In this document: positions 43,545 through 51,898 of the stretch, in pieces
Position numbering within the stretch: the first letter of the stretch is position 1
Layout of the letters: every line of letters begins with the position of its first letter
Origin: Arthrobacter sp. StoSoilB19
Lineage (GTDB): Bacteria; Actinomycetota; Actinomycetes; Actinomycetales; Micrococcaceae
DNA length: 64,000 nucleotides
Assembly: GCF_019977275.1 (NCBI RefSeq)
Contig: NZ_AP024650.1
Location: 1,798,001-1,862,000 of the forward strand
Direction of reading: 5' to 3'
The notes under the pieces: generated by a model
Databases searched by the model: none
The model's input: only the letters and a program-made list of their open reading frames with translations
What the model was told of the DNA's origin: nothing
Made by a program: the position numbers and the translations under genes

Positions 43545-44222
43545 GTGACGCAATGCTGCATCAACCCGAGCATCCTCTCCGCCGACTTCGTCAACCTTGA
43601 GGCCGAACTGCGGCGGATCAGCAACGCCGACGCCGTGCACGTGGACGTCATGGACAACCACTTCGTCCCCAACCTGACCATCGGGCTGCCGGTGGTGCAG
43701 CGGATCCAGGCCGTCAGCCCGGTTCCACTCGACGCCCACCTGATGATTGCCGACGCGGACCGCTGGGCGCCCGGGTTCGCCGACGCAGGCCTGGCATCGG
43801 TCACGTTCCACGCCGAGGCATCCATTGCGCCCATCAAGCTGGCGCGGGAACTGCGCAGCAGGGGGGCCAAAGCGGGTATGGCGCTTCGCCCCGCCACCCC
43901 CGTGGAGCCGTACCTCGACATGCTGCCGGAGCTGGACATGCTGCTCATCATGACTGTGGAACCGGGCTTTGGCGGCCAGGCGTTCCTGGACGTCACGCTC
44001 CCCAAAATCCGCCGGGCCCGCGAAGCTGTGGAAGGCTCCGGGCTCGGAGTTGCCATCCAGGTGGACGGCGGGATCACCGAGGAAACCATCACCCGCGCCG
44101 CCGAGGCCGGCGCCAACGTCTTTGTGGCGGGCTCTGCCGTCTACGGCGCCGATGACCCCGCCGCAGCCATCGACCTGCTGCGCCACAAGGGCAGCCGGAC
44201 ATTACGCGGGGCGACGGAATAA
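43545..44222 (+). CDS. rpe: Ribulose-phosphate 3-epimerase
   Basis: Interconverts ribulose-5-phosphate and xylulose-5-phosphate in the pentose phosphate pathway; TIM-barrel, metal dependent. 225 residues from a GTG start. Motifs: [37 protein letters not shown] (metal Asp), [33 protein letters not shown] and the phosphate-binding [20 protein letters not shown]. It sits just before the FMN riboswitch; ribulose-5-phosphate, its substrate, is also the RibB substrate, so the neighbourhood makes metabolic sense. Confident. Confidence 0.97.
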   Translation: MTQCCINPSILSADFVNLEAELRRISNADAVHVDVMDNHFVPNLTIGLPVVQRIQAVSPVPLDAHLMIADADRWAPGFADAGLASVTFHAEASIAPIKLARELRSRGAKAGMALRPATPVEPYLDMLPELDMLLIMTVEPGFGGQAFLDVTLPKIRRAREAVEGSGLGVAIQVDGGITEETITRAAEAGANVFVAGSAVYGADDPAAAIDLLRHKGSRTLRGATE

Positions 44223-44263
44223 CCGGGTGCCCCTGCCGGTTGTGGCACAATAACAACACACAT

Positions 44264-44408
44264 ACGTGCTCCGGGGTCGGTGTAAGTCCGAACCGGCGGT
44301 GACAGTCCGCGACCCGCGAGCCGGCTTCCTCCCAGGAGGATTCCGGCGGACGGTTGAACCGGTGGAATTCCGGTACCGACAGTTAAAGTCTGGATGAGAG
44401 AAGCACGT
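44264..44408 (+). ncRNA. FMN riboswitch (RFN element)
   Basis: The closing stem is ACGTGCT at the 5' end with AGCACGT at the 3' end. Conserved core segments are readable: CCGGGGTCGGTGTAAGTCC, GAACCGGCGGT, GACAGTCCGCGACCC, the variable hairpin, then ACCGACAGTTAAAGTCTGG followed by ATGAGAGAAGC. This is the classic RFN pattern that binds FMN and represses riboflavin genes. It lies about 170 bases before ribD and controls the rib operon. A possible -10 (CACAAT, 44246-44251) lies 12 bases upstream. Class recognition is certain; the mechanism (translation or termination) is not. Confidence 0.97.
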
Positions 44409-44462
44409 ACAGCTGTATCAGTGGGCCCGTTGGGTCCGCAACGTTCTGCTGTCGTATCCCCG

Positions 44463-44518
44463 GAGCCATCGCGGTTCGACAGGGAAGGAACGCACGCATG
44501 AACCCCCAGCGATGGCTC
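44463..44518 (+). promoter_or_regulatory. Expression-platform hairpin of the FMN riboswitch
   Basis: GAGCCATCGC (44463-44472) is perfectly complementary to GCGATGGCTC (44509-44518); inside it GGTTC (44473-44477) can also pair with GAACC (44500-44504). The loop carries AGGGAAGGAA, a strong ribosome-binding sequence, and the G of the ATG at 44498 is in the inner stem. No T-tract follows. A stem closing around the ribosome-binding site and start codon suggests translational control by the riboswitch. Confidence 0.55.
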
Positions 44519-44581
44519 TTAACCGCCGAAAATACTGCCGCCTCCAAGGCAGGCACCCCATCCGTCCGGGCCGCCGCATGA
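44498..44581 (+). CDS. Candidate 27-codon leader ORF coupled to ribD
   Basis: ATG at 44498 follows AGGGAAGGAA by about 7 bases and opens a reading frame of 27 codons (MNPQRWLLTAENTAASKAGT, then PSVRAAA) whose TGA overlaps the ribD ATG in ATGA form. The region between riboswitch and ribD has no other good ribosome-binding site, and ribD itself has none. The frame may serve to bring ribosomes to ribD by coupling, placing translation under control of the 44463-44518 hairpin. The peptide resembles nothing I know. It could be a chance frame; the overlap and strong ribosome-binding site are the case for it. Confidence 0.4.
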   Translation: MNPQRWLLTAENTAASKAGTPSVRAAA

Positions 44582-45717
44582 CGGGCCCGGTGGAACTGAA
44601 GCCCGCGGCCGGGGTGGTTACCGCCTTCAGCGCCGACGAAACCCGCGCCATGGAGCACGCCCTGCAGGCAGCCCTGCAGGGTGCGCGCGGAGCGAATCCC
44701 CTGGTGGGCGCCGTCGTCGTCGGTCCTGACGGGCGCCAACTTGTCACCGGCTACCACCGCGGTGCCGGCACTGCGCATGCCGAAGCGGACGCAATCGCCC
44801 AGGCCGCCGCCGTCGGCCTTGATCTTTCCGGCTGCACCATGGTGGTCACGCTGGAGCCCTGCGACCACGTGGGCCGCACCGGGCCGTGCACGCAGGCGAT
44901 CATCGACGCCGGCATCACGGACGTGGTGTACGCCGTCGACGACCCCCATGACCCGGCGGCCGGTGGCGCAGCAACACTGCGGGCGGCCGGCGTCCGGGTC
45001 CGCAGTGGCCTCGGCGCCGACGAATCCCTGGACCTGAACCGCCAGTGGTTTGAGGCAGTCGCCGCCAAGCGCCCGTTCGTCACCCTCCACATCGCCCAGA
45101 CCCTGGACGCCCGGATAGCAGCCGAAGACGGCACCAGCCAATGGATCTCCAGCCCTGAGTCGCTGGCAGACAACCACGGAATCCGGGGCCGCATCGACGC
45201 CATCCTGGTGGGCACCCAGACCGTGCTGGTGGACAACCCCCGCCTGACCGCCCGGGAACCCTCCGGAGACCCCGCACCCAAACAGCCGGTACGGGCCGTC
45301 ATGGGACTGCGCGGAATTCCGGACGACGCCGCGATCCACGGCGATGACGGCCTGGCTGTCCACCTCCCCACCCGGAACCCCCGCGAAGCGTTGACCCTGC
45401 TGTACAAAGCCGGGATCCGGCATGTGATGGTGGAAGGCGGCTCACGGATCCTCAGCTCCTTCCTCTCTGCCGGCCTGGTAGACGAACTCATCGTCTACCT
45501 TGCCCCCACCCTGCTGGGATCCGGCACCCCCGCCCTGAACGGGCTGGGCATCACCAGCCTCCCGGACGCCCAGCAATGGGAATGGGACGAGGCCGACGGC
45601 GGCGCCGTCCGGACGCTCGGCCGGGACCTCAGGCTTCACCTCAGACCGCAACGGAAAGTTGCACTCGACCACCCACCAACCCGCGGCAGCGCGGAGCAAG
45701 CCGAGAGAGGCTACTGA
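44578..45717 (+). CDS. ribD: Bifunctional riboflavin deaminase/reductase
   Basis: Second and third steps of riboflavin synthesis: deamination of the GTP-derived pyrimidine and reduction of its ribose. The deaminase domain has zinc ligands in TAHAEADAIAQAA and VTLEPCDHVGRTGPCTQAI; the reductase domain (about residue 150 onward) has LHIAQTLDARIAAEDGTSQW, the SLADNHGIRGRIDAILVG loop and VMVEGGSRILSSFLSAGLVD. ATG at 44578 (ATGA with the leader ORF) gives 379 residues; an in-frame ATG at 44512 would add 22 atypical residues and has no ribosome-binding site. Family homology begins at FSADETRAM. Confidence 0.94.
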   Translation: MTGPVELKPAAGVVTAFSADETRAMEHALQAALQGARGANPLVGAVVVGPDGRQLVTGYHRGAGTAHAEADAIAQAAAVGLDLSGCTMVVTLEPCDHVGRTGPCTQAIIDAGITDVVYAVDDPHDPAAGGAATLRAAGVRVRSGLGADESLDLNRQWFEAVAAKRPFVTLHIAQTLDARIAAEDGTSQWISSPESLADNHGIRGRIDAILVGTQTVLVDNPRLTAREPSGDPAPKQPVRAVMGLRGIPDDAAIHGDDGLAVHLPTRNPREALTLLYKAGIRHVMVEGGSRILSSFLSAGLVDELIVYLAPTLLGSGTPALNGLGITSLPDAQQWEWDEADGGAVRTLGRDLRLHLRPQRKVALDHPPTRGSAEQAERGY

Positions 45718-46379
45718 TGTTCACCGGAATTATTGCCGAGCAGGGGCAGGTGCTGTCCGTCGAGCGTGACGGTAACACCAGCGCCACCGTGCGGCTGCAC
45801 GCCCCCGGCTCCACCGAAGGCCTGGCACTTGGCGGCTCCATCGCCGTGAACGGGGTCTGCCTCACGGCAACCGCCATCGACGGCAAGGAGTTCAGCGTGG
45901 ACGTCATGGGGGAGACCCTGGTCCGGAGCACCATCGGCGAACTCGCGGCCGGCGATTCGGTCAACCTGGAGCGCTGTGTTCCCGCGGGCGGCCGACTGGA
46001 CGGACACGTGGTCCAGGGCCACGTGGACGGCGTGGGGGTCCTGCTGGAACGCGAACCCCAGGGCAACTGGGAGCGGCTGCGTTTTGGCGTCCCCGCCAAC
46101 CTGGCCCGCTACATTGCCGAGAAAGGCTCCATCGCCATCGACGGTGTCTCCCTCACCGTGACAACCGTCAGCCCGGCTTCGGAGCAGGAACCCTGGTTCG
46201 AGGTAGGCCTGATCCCCACCACGCTGGCAGAAACGGGCCTGGGGACCAAAACCACCGGCAGCCGGGTGAACCTGGAGGTCGACGTGCTGGCAAAGTACAC
46301 CGAGCGGCTGCTGGCCTTCCGCGACGCGGATGCAGCAACCGGTACCGGTGGCGCCGCGGTTGCAGGAGGTGCACGGTGA
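45717..46379 (+). CDS. ribE: Riboflavin synthase alpha subunit
   Basis: Dismutates two 6,7-dimethyl-8-ribityllumazine molecules to riboflavin. 220 residues, the standard length, from ATG overlapping the ribD stop by one base (TGATG), with GAGAGAGG upstream. The two lumazine-binding repeats are clear: [14 protein letters not shown] with [15 protein letters not shown], then [20 protein letters not shown] with [15 protein letters not shown]. Also called ribC in some species. Its stop overlaps the GTG of ribB. Confidence 0.97.
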   Translation: MFTGIIAEQGQVLSVERDGNTSATVRLHAPGSTEGLALGGSIAVNGVCLTATAIDGKEFSVDVMGETLVRSTIGELAAGDSVNLERCVPAGGRLDGHVVQGHVDGVGVLLEREPQGNWERLRFGVPANLARYIAEKGSIAIDGVSLTVTTVSPASEQEPWFEVGLIPTTLAETGLGTKTTGSRVNLEVDVLAKYTERLLAFRDADAATGTGGAAVAGGAR

Positions 46380-47125
46380 ACGCCGCCGTACGCCTGGAAC
46401 CCGCCGCATCCGCGGAGGCTGTCACTGTGACCGATGGACGGACGTCCGCGCCTGCCGTGGGACTGGACTCCGTTGAGGACGCAGTCCGGGCCATGGCCGC
46501 CGGCCGGCCCGTGCTCGTCGTCGACAACGAGGACCGCGAAAACGAAGGCGACATCATCTTCGCCGCCCAGCACGCCACGCCCGCCCTGATGGGCTGGACC
46601 ATCCGGTACAGCTCCGGCGTCATTTGCGTGCCGCTGACCGGAGACCGCGCGGATGCACTGGCACTGCCTCCCATGACGGCGATCAACGAGGACGCCAAAG
46701 GCACGGCCTACACGGTGTCCTGCGACGCCGCCACCGGCGTCAGCACCGGAATCTCCGCCACGGACCGGGCCCTGACCGCCCGGATTCTGGCCGACCCGCA
46801 CGCCGGTCCTGCATCCGTGACCCGCCCGGGGCATATTTTCCCGCTCCGCGCGGTTGACGGTGGAGTGCGGGAACGCCAGGGCCACACCGAGGCCGCGGTG
46901 GATCTGTGCCGCCTTGCAGGCTTGGAGCCTGTCGGGGTGATCGCGGAAGTGGTGTATGACGACGGTGAAATGATGCGCCTGGACGGGCTCCGTTCGTTCG
47001 CAGCTGAACATGGATGCCCCCTGATCTCCATCGAGGACCTGGTGGCGTATCTTGAAGCCGGGGCCGGGGGAACCCAGCGTGAGGATGTCCGGGTAACGCC
47101 GGGCGAAGAGAAGGAGAAGCGATGA
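46376..47125 (+). CDS. ribB: 3,4-Dihydroxy-2-butanone-4-phosphate synthase
   Basis: Makes the four-carbon unit of riboflavin from ribulose-5-phosphate. 249 residues from GTG. The metal/substrate loop is [19 protein letters not shown]; later [21 protein letters not shown]-like motif ([20 protein letters not shown]), and [20 protein letters not shown] with [20 protein letters not shown]. It is separate from GTP cyclohydrolase II, not fused as in many bacteria, but the two overlap by ATGA. N-terminal 25 residues are extra and Ala/Thr rich. Confident. Confidence 0.96.
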   Translation: MNAAVRLEPAASAEAVTVTDGRTSAPAVGLDSVEDAVRAMAAGRPVLVVDNEDRENEGDIIFAAQHATPALMGWTIRYSSGVICVPLTGDRADALALPPMTAINEDAKGTAYTVSCDAATGVSTGISATDRALTARILADPHAGPASVTRPGHIFPLRAVDGGVRERQGHTEAAVDLCRLAGLEPVGVIAEVVYDDGEMMRLDGLRSFAAEHGCPLISIEDLVAYLEAGAGGTQREDVRVTPGEEKEKR

Positions 47126-47856
47126 CGGCAGCGGCAGCCAGCGACGACAGCCACCAGAACGGCCACCGGAAACACCACACGGTGTCCGGCGCAGCGCCCC
47201 ATCCCGTCAGCGGAGGGCCGGTTGTACAGTTGCCCACGGCCTTCGGCGAGTTCGTGGCACAGGCATGGACGGACCTGGTGACGGGTGTGGAACACCTCGC
47301 CGTCAGTTCCCCCAACGCTCCCACTGACGGTAAAGCACCACTGGTGCGGCTGCACTCCGAGTGCCTCACCGGCGACGTCTTCGGTTCCTACCGCTGCGAC
47401 TGCGGCGAACAACTTGCCTTCGCGCTGGAACTGATCCGGGACAACGGCGGCACGCTGCTCTACCTGCGCGGCCAGGAAGGCCGCGGCATTGGCCTGGCCA
47501 ACAAGATCAAGGCCTACGCCCTGCAGGAGGCCGGCTTCGACACCGTTGAGGCGAACGAGCAGCTGGGCCTCCCCGTTGACGCCCGGTGCTACAAGGCCGC
47601 AGCCCAGATCCTGGCCGAAATGGGCCTGCATGAGGTGCGGCTGCTGAGCAACAACCCGGACAAGCAGAACAGGCTGGCCAAGGCGGGCGTGAAGGTCGTG
47701 GAAATGGTGCCTACGGAGGTGCCGTCCCGCGAACAGAACATCCGCTACCTGCGCACCAAGAAGGACCGCATGGAACACCGGCTGCTGCTGGACACCGGGG
47801 TGGCTCCCGTGCCCGTGCCCGCCCCTGAAACCCCTTTCGACCACGAACAAGACTGA
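47122..47856 (+). CDS. ribA: GTP cyclohydrolase II
   Basis: First committed step of riboflavin synthesis, opening the GTP imidazole ring. The zinc cysteines are in [19 protein letters not shown], the catalytic region in [20 protein letters not shown], and [20 protein letters not shown] with [12 protein letters not shown] completes the family pattern. 244 residues, with a His/Gly-rich N-terminal extension of about 35 residues before the domain. ATGA overlap with ribB. Confident. Confidence 0.97.
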   Translation: MTAAAASDDSHQNGHRKHHTVSGAAPHPVSGGPVVQLPTAFGEFVAQAWTDLVTGVEHLAVSSPNAPTDGKAPLVRLHSECLTGDVFGSYRCDCGEQLAFALELIRDNGGTLLYLRGQEGRGIGLANKIKAYALQEAGFDTVEANEQLGLPVDARCYKAAAQILAEMGLHEVRLLSNNPDKQNRLAKAGVKVVEMVPTEVPSREQNIRYLRTKKDRMEHRLLLDTGVAPVPVPAPETPFDHEQD

Positions 47857-47871
47857 ACGGAACAAGAACCC

Positions 47872-48360
47872 ATGAGTGGACACGGCGCCCCCGACATCGA
47901 CCTCAGCACCCTCAACCCGGCCGAGACGTCGCAGCTGAAACTGGCCATCATCGCAGCAAGCTGGCACACACAGATCATGGACGGGCTCCTGGACGGCGCA
48001 CTCCGGGCCGCCAAGGACGCCGGCATCGCGGAGCCCACAGTGCTGCGGGTTCCCGGCAGCTTCGAGCTCCCGGTTGCCGCAGCGCGGCTGGCACCGCACT
48101 TTGACGCCGTTGTTGCCCTCGGCGTCGTAATCCGCGGCGGAACCCCGCACTTTGACTACGTCTGCCAGGCCGCGACGTCGGGCCTCACCGACGTCAGCGT
48201 GTCCACGGGCGTGCCGGTGGGTTTCGGCGTGCTCACCTGCGACAACGAACAGCAGGGGCTGGACCGGGCAGGCCTGCCCGGCTCCAAGGAAGACAAGGGC
48301 CATGAGGCCGTGACAGCTGCGCTGGCTACCGCCGTCGTCCTCAAGCAGTACCGGAGCTAG
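47872..48360 (+). CDS. ribH: 6,7-Dimethyl-8-ribityllumazine synthase
   Basis: Condenses the RibD and RibB products to lumazine; forms pentameric or icosahedral assemblies. 162 residues. Motifs: [20 protein letters not shown] at the N-terminus, [36 protein letters not shown] (catalytic His) and [20 protein letters not shown]. The ATG follows AACAAGAACCC at 15 bases after ribA. Last gene of the riboflavin operon; a strong hairpin follows. Confident. Confidence 0.97.
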   Translation: MSGHGAPDIDLSTLNPAETSQLKLAIIAASWHTQIMDGLLDGALRAAKDAGIAEPTVLRVPGSFELPVAAARLAPHFDAVVALGVVIRGGTPHFDYVCQAATSGLTDVSVSTGVPVGFGVLTCDNEQQGLDRAGLPGSKEDKGHEAVTAALATAVVLKQYRS

Positions 48361-48392
48361 GCGCAGCGCCGGACCCGGCGTCAGGTTGTCGC

Positions 48393-48430
48393 ACGGGCGC
48401 GGTGTGTGTATTCGCTCACATCGCGCCCGT
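48393..48430 (+). terminator. Long hairpin after ribH, probable terminator
   Basis: ACGGGCGCGGTGTG (48393-48406) pairs with CACATCGCGCCCGT (48417-48430) over 14 positions with one G-U pair and a 10-base loop. No T-tract follows, so it is a terminator or a 3'-end stabilising stem of an atypical kind. It separates the rib operon from hisE. Confidence 0.55.
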
Positions 48431-48470
48431 CATGCAACGGCCCGGGAAGCGCCGCTGCGGCTGCACCAAG

Positions 48471-48476
48471 TAGGCT
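48471..48476 (+). promoter_or_regulatory. Leaderless -10 box of hisE
   Basis: TAGGCT ends 7 nt before the GTG of hisE at 48484, placing the transcript start at the start codon. Confidence 0.5.
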
Positions 48477-48483
48477 GGAGGGC

Positions 48484-48747
48484 GTGAAGAATTTCGAGAC
48501 GCTGTTCGCTGAGCTCAGCGAGAAGGCAGCCACCCGCCCGGAAGGCTCCCGCACCGTCGCTGAATTGGAGTCCGGTGTTCACGGCATCGGCAAAAAAGTC
48601 GTTGAGGAAGCAGCCGAAGTGTGGATGGCTGCCGAATATGAATCCGATGAAGCCGCGGCCGAGGAAATCTCCCAGCTGCTGTACCACCTGCAGGTTCTGA
48701 TGCTCGCCAAAGGCCTGACCCTGGAAGACGTCTACAAGCATCTGTAG
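48484..48747 (+). CDS. hisE: Phosphoribosyl-ATP diphosphatase
   Basis: Second step of histidine synthesis, hydrolysing phosphoribosyl-ATP to the monophosphate. 87 residues from GTG ([15 protein letters not shown]), the usual length for a separate HisE. The MazG-like metal motif [20 protein letters not shown] is present with [20 protein letters not shown]. The start is set by the leaderless -10 box. It precedes hisG with an 85-base gap. Confident. Confidence 0.95.
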   Translation: MKNFETLFAELSEKAATRPEGSRTVAELESGVHGIGKKVVEEAAEVWMAAEYESDEAAAEEISQLLYHLQVLMLAKGLTLEDVYKHL

Positions 48748-48832
48748 CCACCGGTCCGGCGCACTGCCGCCGGGCCCGCCGTGGCCTGCACTGCCTGAAA
48801 ACCCAGACCTTCCACCCCAGAAAGAATTTCCC

Positions 48833-49693
48833 ATGCTGCGAGTAGCCGTCCCCAACAAGGGCTCCCTGTCCGAAGCCGCCTCCGCCATGCTCTCCGAAGC
48901 CGGCTACCGCCAGCGCCGCGACACGCGCGAACTGGTCATGGTGGACCCTGACAACGAGATCGAGTTCTTCTTCCTCCGCCCCCGCGATATTGCGGTCTAT
49001 GTCGGCCAGGGAACACTCGACGTCGGCATCACCGGACGCGACCTGCTCCTGGACGCCGGCGTGGAAGCCGAAGAGCTGCTGCCGCTGGGTTTCGCCGGCT
49101 CCACCTTCCGTTTTGCCGGACCCGTCGGCGACTTCAGCAAGGTGGAGGAACTCGAGGGCAAGCGCCTGGCCACCAGCTACGACGGACTGCTGCGCAACTA
49201 CCTGGCCGAACGCGGCATCAACGCCAAGGTGGTCCGGCTGGATGGCGCGGTTGAATCCTCGGTCCGCCTGGGCGTCGCCGACGCCATCGCCGACGTCGTG
49301 GAAACCGGCAACACCCTCAAGGCCGCCGGCATGGAAATCTTCGGCGACCCCATCCTCAAATCCGAGGCCGTCCTGATCCGCCGCACCGGCAACGGGGGCG
49401 CCGCCAACGGCACCGCCAAGGAAATCGACGTCCTCATCCGCCGGCTCCAGGGCGTCCTGGTGGCACGCCAGTACGTGCTGATGGACTACGACATCCGCAA
49501 GGAACTCGTGGAGAAGGCGGCCGGCCTGACGCCTGGCCTCGAATCGCCCACGGTTTCGCCGCTGCGCGACTCCGACTGGGTGGCCGTCCGGTCCATGGTT
49601 CCCAAGAAGGAAACCAACCGCATCATGGATGAACTGTACGACCTCGGCGCCCGCGCCATCCTGGTCAGCAGCATCCACGCCTGCCGCATCTGA
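48833..49693 (+). CDS. hisG: ATP phosphoribosyltransferase (long form)
   Basis: First and feedback-controlled step of histidine synthesis. 286 residues, so the long form (HisGL) with its own C-terminal ACT-like regulatory domain (about 215-286, ending [11 protein letters not shown]) and no need of HisZ. The N-terminus [20 protein letters not shown] and the PRPP motif region ([21 protein letters not shown]) are typical. AAGAA-type sequence lies just upstream. Histidine binding to the C-terminal domain should inhibit it, a known property of HisGL. Confident. Confidence 0.96.
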   Translation: MLRVAVPNKGSLSEAASAMLSEAGYRQRRDTRELVMVDPDNEIEFFFLRPRDIAVYVGQGTLDVGITGRDLLLDAGVEAEELLPLGFAGSTFRFAGPVGDFSKVEELEGKRLATSYDGLLRNYLAERGINAKVVRLDGAVESSVRLGVADAIADVVETGNTLKAAGMEIFGDPILKSEAVLIRRTGNGGAANGTAKEIDVLIRRLQGVLVARQYVLMDYDIRKELVEKAAGLTPGLESPTVSPLRDSDWVAVRSMVPKKETNRIMDELYDLGARAILVSSIHACRI

Positions 49694-49734
49694 GCCGGCC
49701 CCGCAGCAACCAACACAGACTCCAGGAGTACCCC

Positions 49735-50511
49735 ATGGCAGTAGCAGTACGCGTCATTCCCTGCCTCGACGTCGACGCCGGACGCGTCGTCAAGGGCGTC
49801 AACTTCGAGGGCCTGCGCGATGCCGGCGACCCCGTGGAACTCGCCCACCGCTACGACAACGCCGGCGCCGACGAACTGACCTTCCTTGACGTCACAGCTT
49901 CCTCGGGCAACCGCGAGACCACGTTTGACGTTGTCCGCCGCACGGCCGAAGAAGTATTCATCCCGCTGACGGTGGGCGGCGGCGTCCGCGGCGTGGCGGA
50001 AGTGGACAAGCTCCTGCGCTACGGCGCCGACAAGGCCTCCATCAACACCGCGGCCGTGGCCCGCCCCGACGTCATCGACGAAATTACCCGGCACTTCGGT
50101 TCCCAAGTGCTCGTCCTGTCCGTTGACGCCCGCCGCACCCGCCCGGGGTCCCAGCCCACGCCGTCGGGATTCGAAGTGACTACCCACGGCGGCCGCACCG
50201 GTACCGGCATCGACGCCATCGAGTGGGCCAGGGAAGCGGCCGACCGCGGGGTGGGGGAGATCCTGCTGAACTCCATCGACGCCGACGGCACCAAGGACGG
50301 GTTCGACCTCGAACTCATCAAGCTGGTCCGGGCTGCCGTCAGGGTCCCGATCATCGCGTCCGGCGGTGCCGGAGAGCCCGCACACTTCCCGCCGGCCGTC
50401 GCAGCCGGCGCGGACGCCGTCCTGGCGGCTTCGATTTTCCACTGGGGACCGGACAACATGATGTCCCAGGTCAAGGAAGCGATCCGGGAAGCCGGCTTCG
50501 AAGTCCGCTAA
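49735..50511 (+). CDS. hisF: Imidazole glycerol-phosphate synthase cyclase subunit
   Basis: Uses ammonia from HisH to close the imidazole ring; TIM-barrel, 258 residues. Motifs: [20 protein letters not shown] with the catalytic Asp, [58 protein letters not shown] with the second Asp, and [23 protein letters not shown] precedes the ATG. HisH and HisA are not in the window. A very long inverted repeat follows directly. Confident. Confidence 0.97.
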   Translation: MAVAVRVIPCLDVDAGRVVKGVNFEGLRDAGDPVELAHRYDNAGADELTFLDVTASSGNRETTFDVVRRTAEEVFIPLTVGGGVRGVAEVDKLLRYGADKASINTAAVARPDVIDEITRHFGSQVLVLSVDARRTRPGSQPTPSGFEVTTHGGRTGTGIDAIEWAREAADRGVGEILLNSIDADGTKDGFDLELIKLVRAAVRVPIIASGGAGEPAHFPPAVAAGADAVLAASIFHWGPDNMMSQVKEAIREAGFEVR

Positions 50512-50521
50512 CCCGACTGAC

Positions 50522-50567
50522 TCGCATTTGTTGTCGTTATGAACGCTCATAACGACAACAACTGCGA
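50522..50567. repeat. 20-bp near-perfect inverted repeat between hisF and TIGR03085 gene
   Basis: TTGTTGTCGTTATGA (50528-50542) and TCATAACGACAACAA (50547-50561) are perfectly complementary over 15 bp with an ACGC loop. TCGCA (50522-50526) and TGCGA (50563-50567) extend it after one T/C mismatch. It lies in the gap between the convergent ends of hisF and the minus-strand gene, is AT-richer than its surroundings and has no T-tract. Its symmetry suits a bidirectional transcript end or a dispersed palindromic element of the REP/MITE type. Confidence 0.7.
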
Positions 50568-50577
50568 CCCAGTTGGG

Positions 50578-51222
50578 TCAGAGGCCTACTTCGGCTGACT
50601 GGAGGAGGGCGACGGCGTCGGGCTGGCCTTCGAAGGTGACCAGCGCGTGGCGTGTCCGGCCGTGGGCGTGCATCAGCAGTTCGCCCGGCTCGCCGACGAT
50701 CGCCACCGAAACGGGGGCGCGCTTGGCAACATGCCGCGGACCGGACGGACGGACCAGGACAATGCCCAGGTCCACGCCGCGGTAGAGGATGGCGGCACGC
50801 TTGACCAGTTCGTCCCACAGTGCGTCAGAGTACGCTTCATCAAGTGCCCTGGGCGCCCACCGGTCCACGGCCCGCCGGACATCCTCGGTGTGCACGAAGT
50901 ATTCGATCAGGTTGGAACTTTCGTCCAGTGCCTTGATCTTCATCGGCGACAGCGCCGGTGGACCGGCGCGGAAGGTGTTGACCAGCCGGGCGTAGTCCTC
51001 GTTGGTGGTCAGCTTGGCTGCCAGCTTGGCGGTTGCCTGGTCCGAGGCCTTGGCCAGGCGCTTGATGATCAAACCGAGCCCGACGGCGGCCTTCCGCTCG
51101 CGCAGGTAAAGGTGCGCGGCAAGGTCCCTGGTACGCCAGCCCTTGCACAGAGTGGGCGCATCAGGGCCGGCCGCAAGCAGGGTTTCGGCCAGGACTTCTC
51201 GGGACGGTTCGACGAAATGCAT
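50578..51222 (-). CDS. TIGR03085-family metal-binding protein
   Basis: A 214-residue cytosolic protein of the DinB/mycothiol-dependent maleylpyruvate-isomerase-like fold, matching actinobacterial TIGR03085 by pattern: [40 protein letters not shown] (metal His), [19 protein letters not shown] (His, Glu) and [13 protein letters not shown]. The family probably binds a divalent metal with three His; some relatives use mycothiol. Substrate unknown. ATG at 51222 is used; a GTG three bases earlier has a TAGTTT box 6 nt upstream and could be the leaderless start. It interrupts the his cluster on the opposite strand. Confidence 0.82.
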   Translation of the reverse strand: MHFVEPSREVLAETLLAAGPDAPTLCKGWRTRDLAAHLYLRERKAAVGLGLIIKRLAKASDQATAKLAAKLTTNEDYARLVNTFRAGPPALSPMKIKALDESSNLIEYFVHTEDVRRAVDRWAPRALDEAYSDALWDELVKRAAILYRGVDLGIVLVRPSGPRHVAKRAPVSVAIVGEPGELLMHAHGRTRHALVTFEGQPDAVALLQSAEVGL

Positions 51223-51321
51223 CACTTGGAAAACTAGCACGACAGGCGCGGAGTTGGGCAGCAGCGCAGGGGCAGGTGGCGTGCCGTTGTTCACAACAGG
51301 AGGACGGGCACGTGAAGGCAC

Positions 51322-51327
51322 TAGACT
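51322..51327 (+). promoter_or_regulatory. Leaderless -10 box of hisI
   Basis: TAGACT ends 7 nt before the ATG of hisI at 51335. Confidence 0.5.
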
Positions 51328-51334
51328 TGACCCG

Positions 51335-51787
51335 ATGTCTGAGCAGCCAACCCCCGTCCCCACCGCAGGATCCGCCGTGTCCCAGCCTGTGGCATCCGTG
51401 CCGCCGTCGTCCGGGGAATCCGTCCCGGCCAGCCCGCTGCCCATGGAGGTAGCCGCGGCACTCAAGCGCGACGCCGCCGGCCTGGTGGCCGCGGTGGTGC
51501 AGCAGTACGACACCAATGAAGTCCTCATGCTCGGCTGGATGGACGACGAGGCGCTGCACCGCACCATGACCACCGGCCGGGTGACCTTCTACTCCCGCTC
51601 ACGGCAGGAGTACTGGCGCAAGGGTGATACCTCGGGGCATGTGCAATGGGTCAAATCCGTGGCCATGGACTGCGACGGCGACGCACTGCTGGTGCGCGTG
51701 GACCAGGTGGGCGCGGCCTGCCACACGGGCACCCGCACCTGCTTCGACGGCAGGGACCTCGACGTGGTGGCAGGCCACGCAGGCTAG
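51335..51787 (+). CDS. hisI: Phosphoribosyl-AMP cyclohydrolase
   Basis: Third step of histidine synthesis; zinc enzyme. The catalytic domain (about residues 42-150) contains [40 protein letters not shown], the Asp/Cys metal site [18 protein letters not shown] and [12 protein letters not shown] Pro/Ser/Val-rich N-terminal extension of about 40 residues precedes it. The ATG is set by the leaderless -10 box. Separate from hisE, as expected in actinobacteria. It precedes trpE by 111 bases. Confident. Confidence 0.96.
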   Translation: MSEQPTPVPTAGSAVSQPVASVPPSSGESVPASPLPMEVAAALKRDAAGLVAAVVQQYDTNEVLMLGWMDDEALHRTMTTGRVTFYSRSRQEYWRKGDTSGHVQWVKSVAMDCDGDALLVRVDQVGAACHTGTRTCFDGRDLDVVAGHAG

Positions 51788-51898
51788 GCGGACACGCTGC
51801 CCGGCCGGGCTTCCTCCACAGCCCCGGCCACCCCAGCAAGCACACCAAGGCGCCCGGCAATGCCGGCCCTTTCGAAGAACAGGCGGACAAGCATAACC

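Noticed and set aside
51788-51898. trp attenuator leader peptide
   Set aside because: No short frame with tandem Trp codons exists in the gap before trpE and there is no terminator/antiterminator pair.
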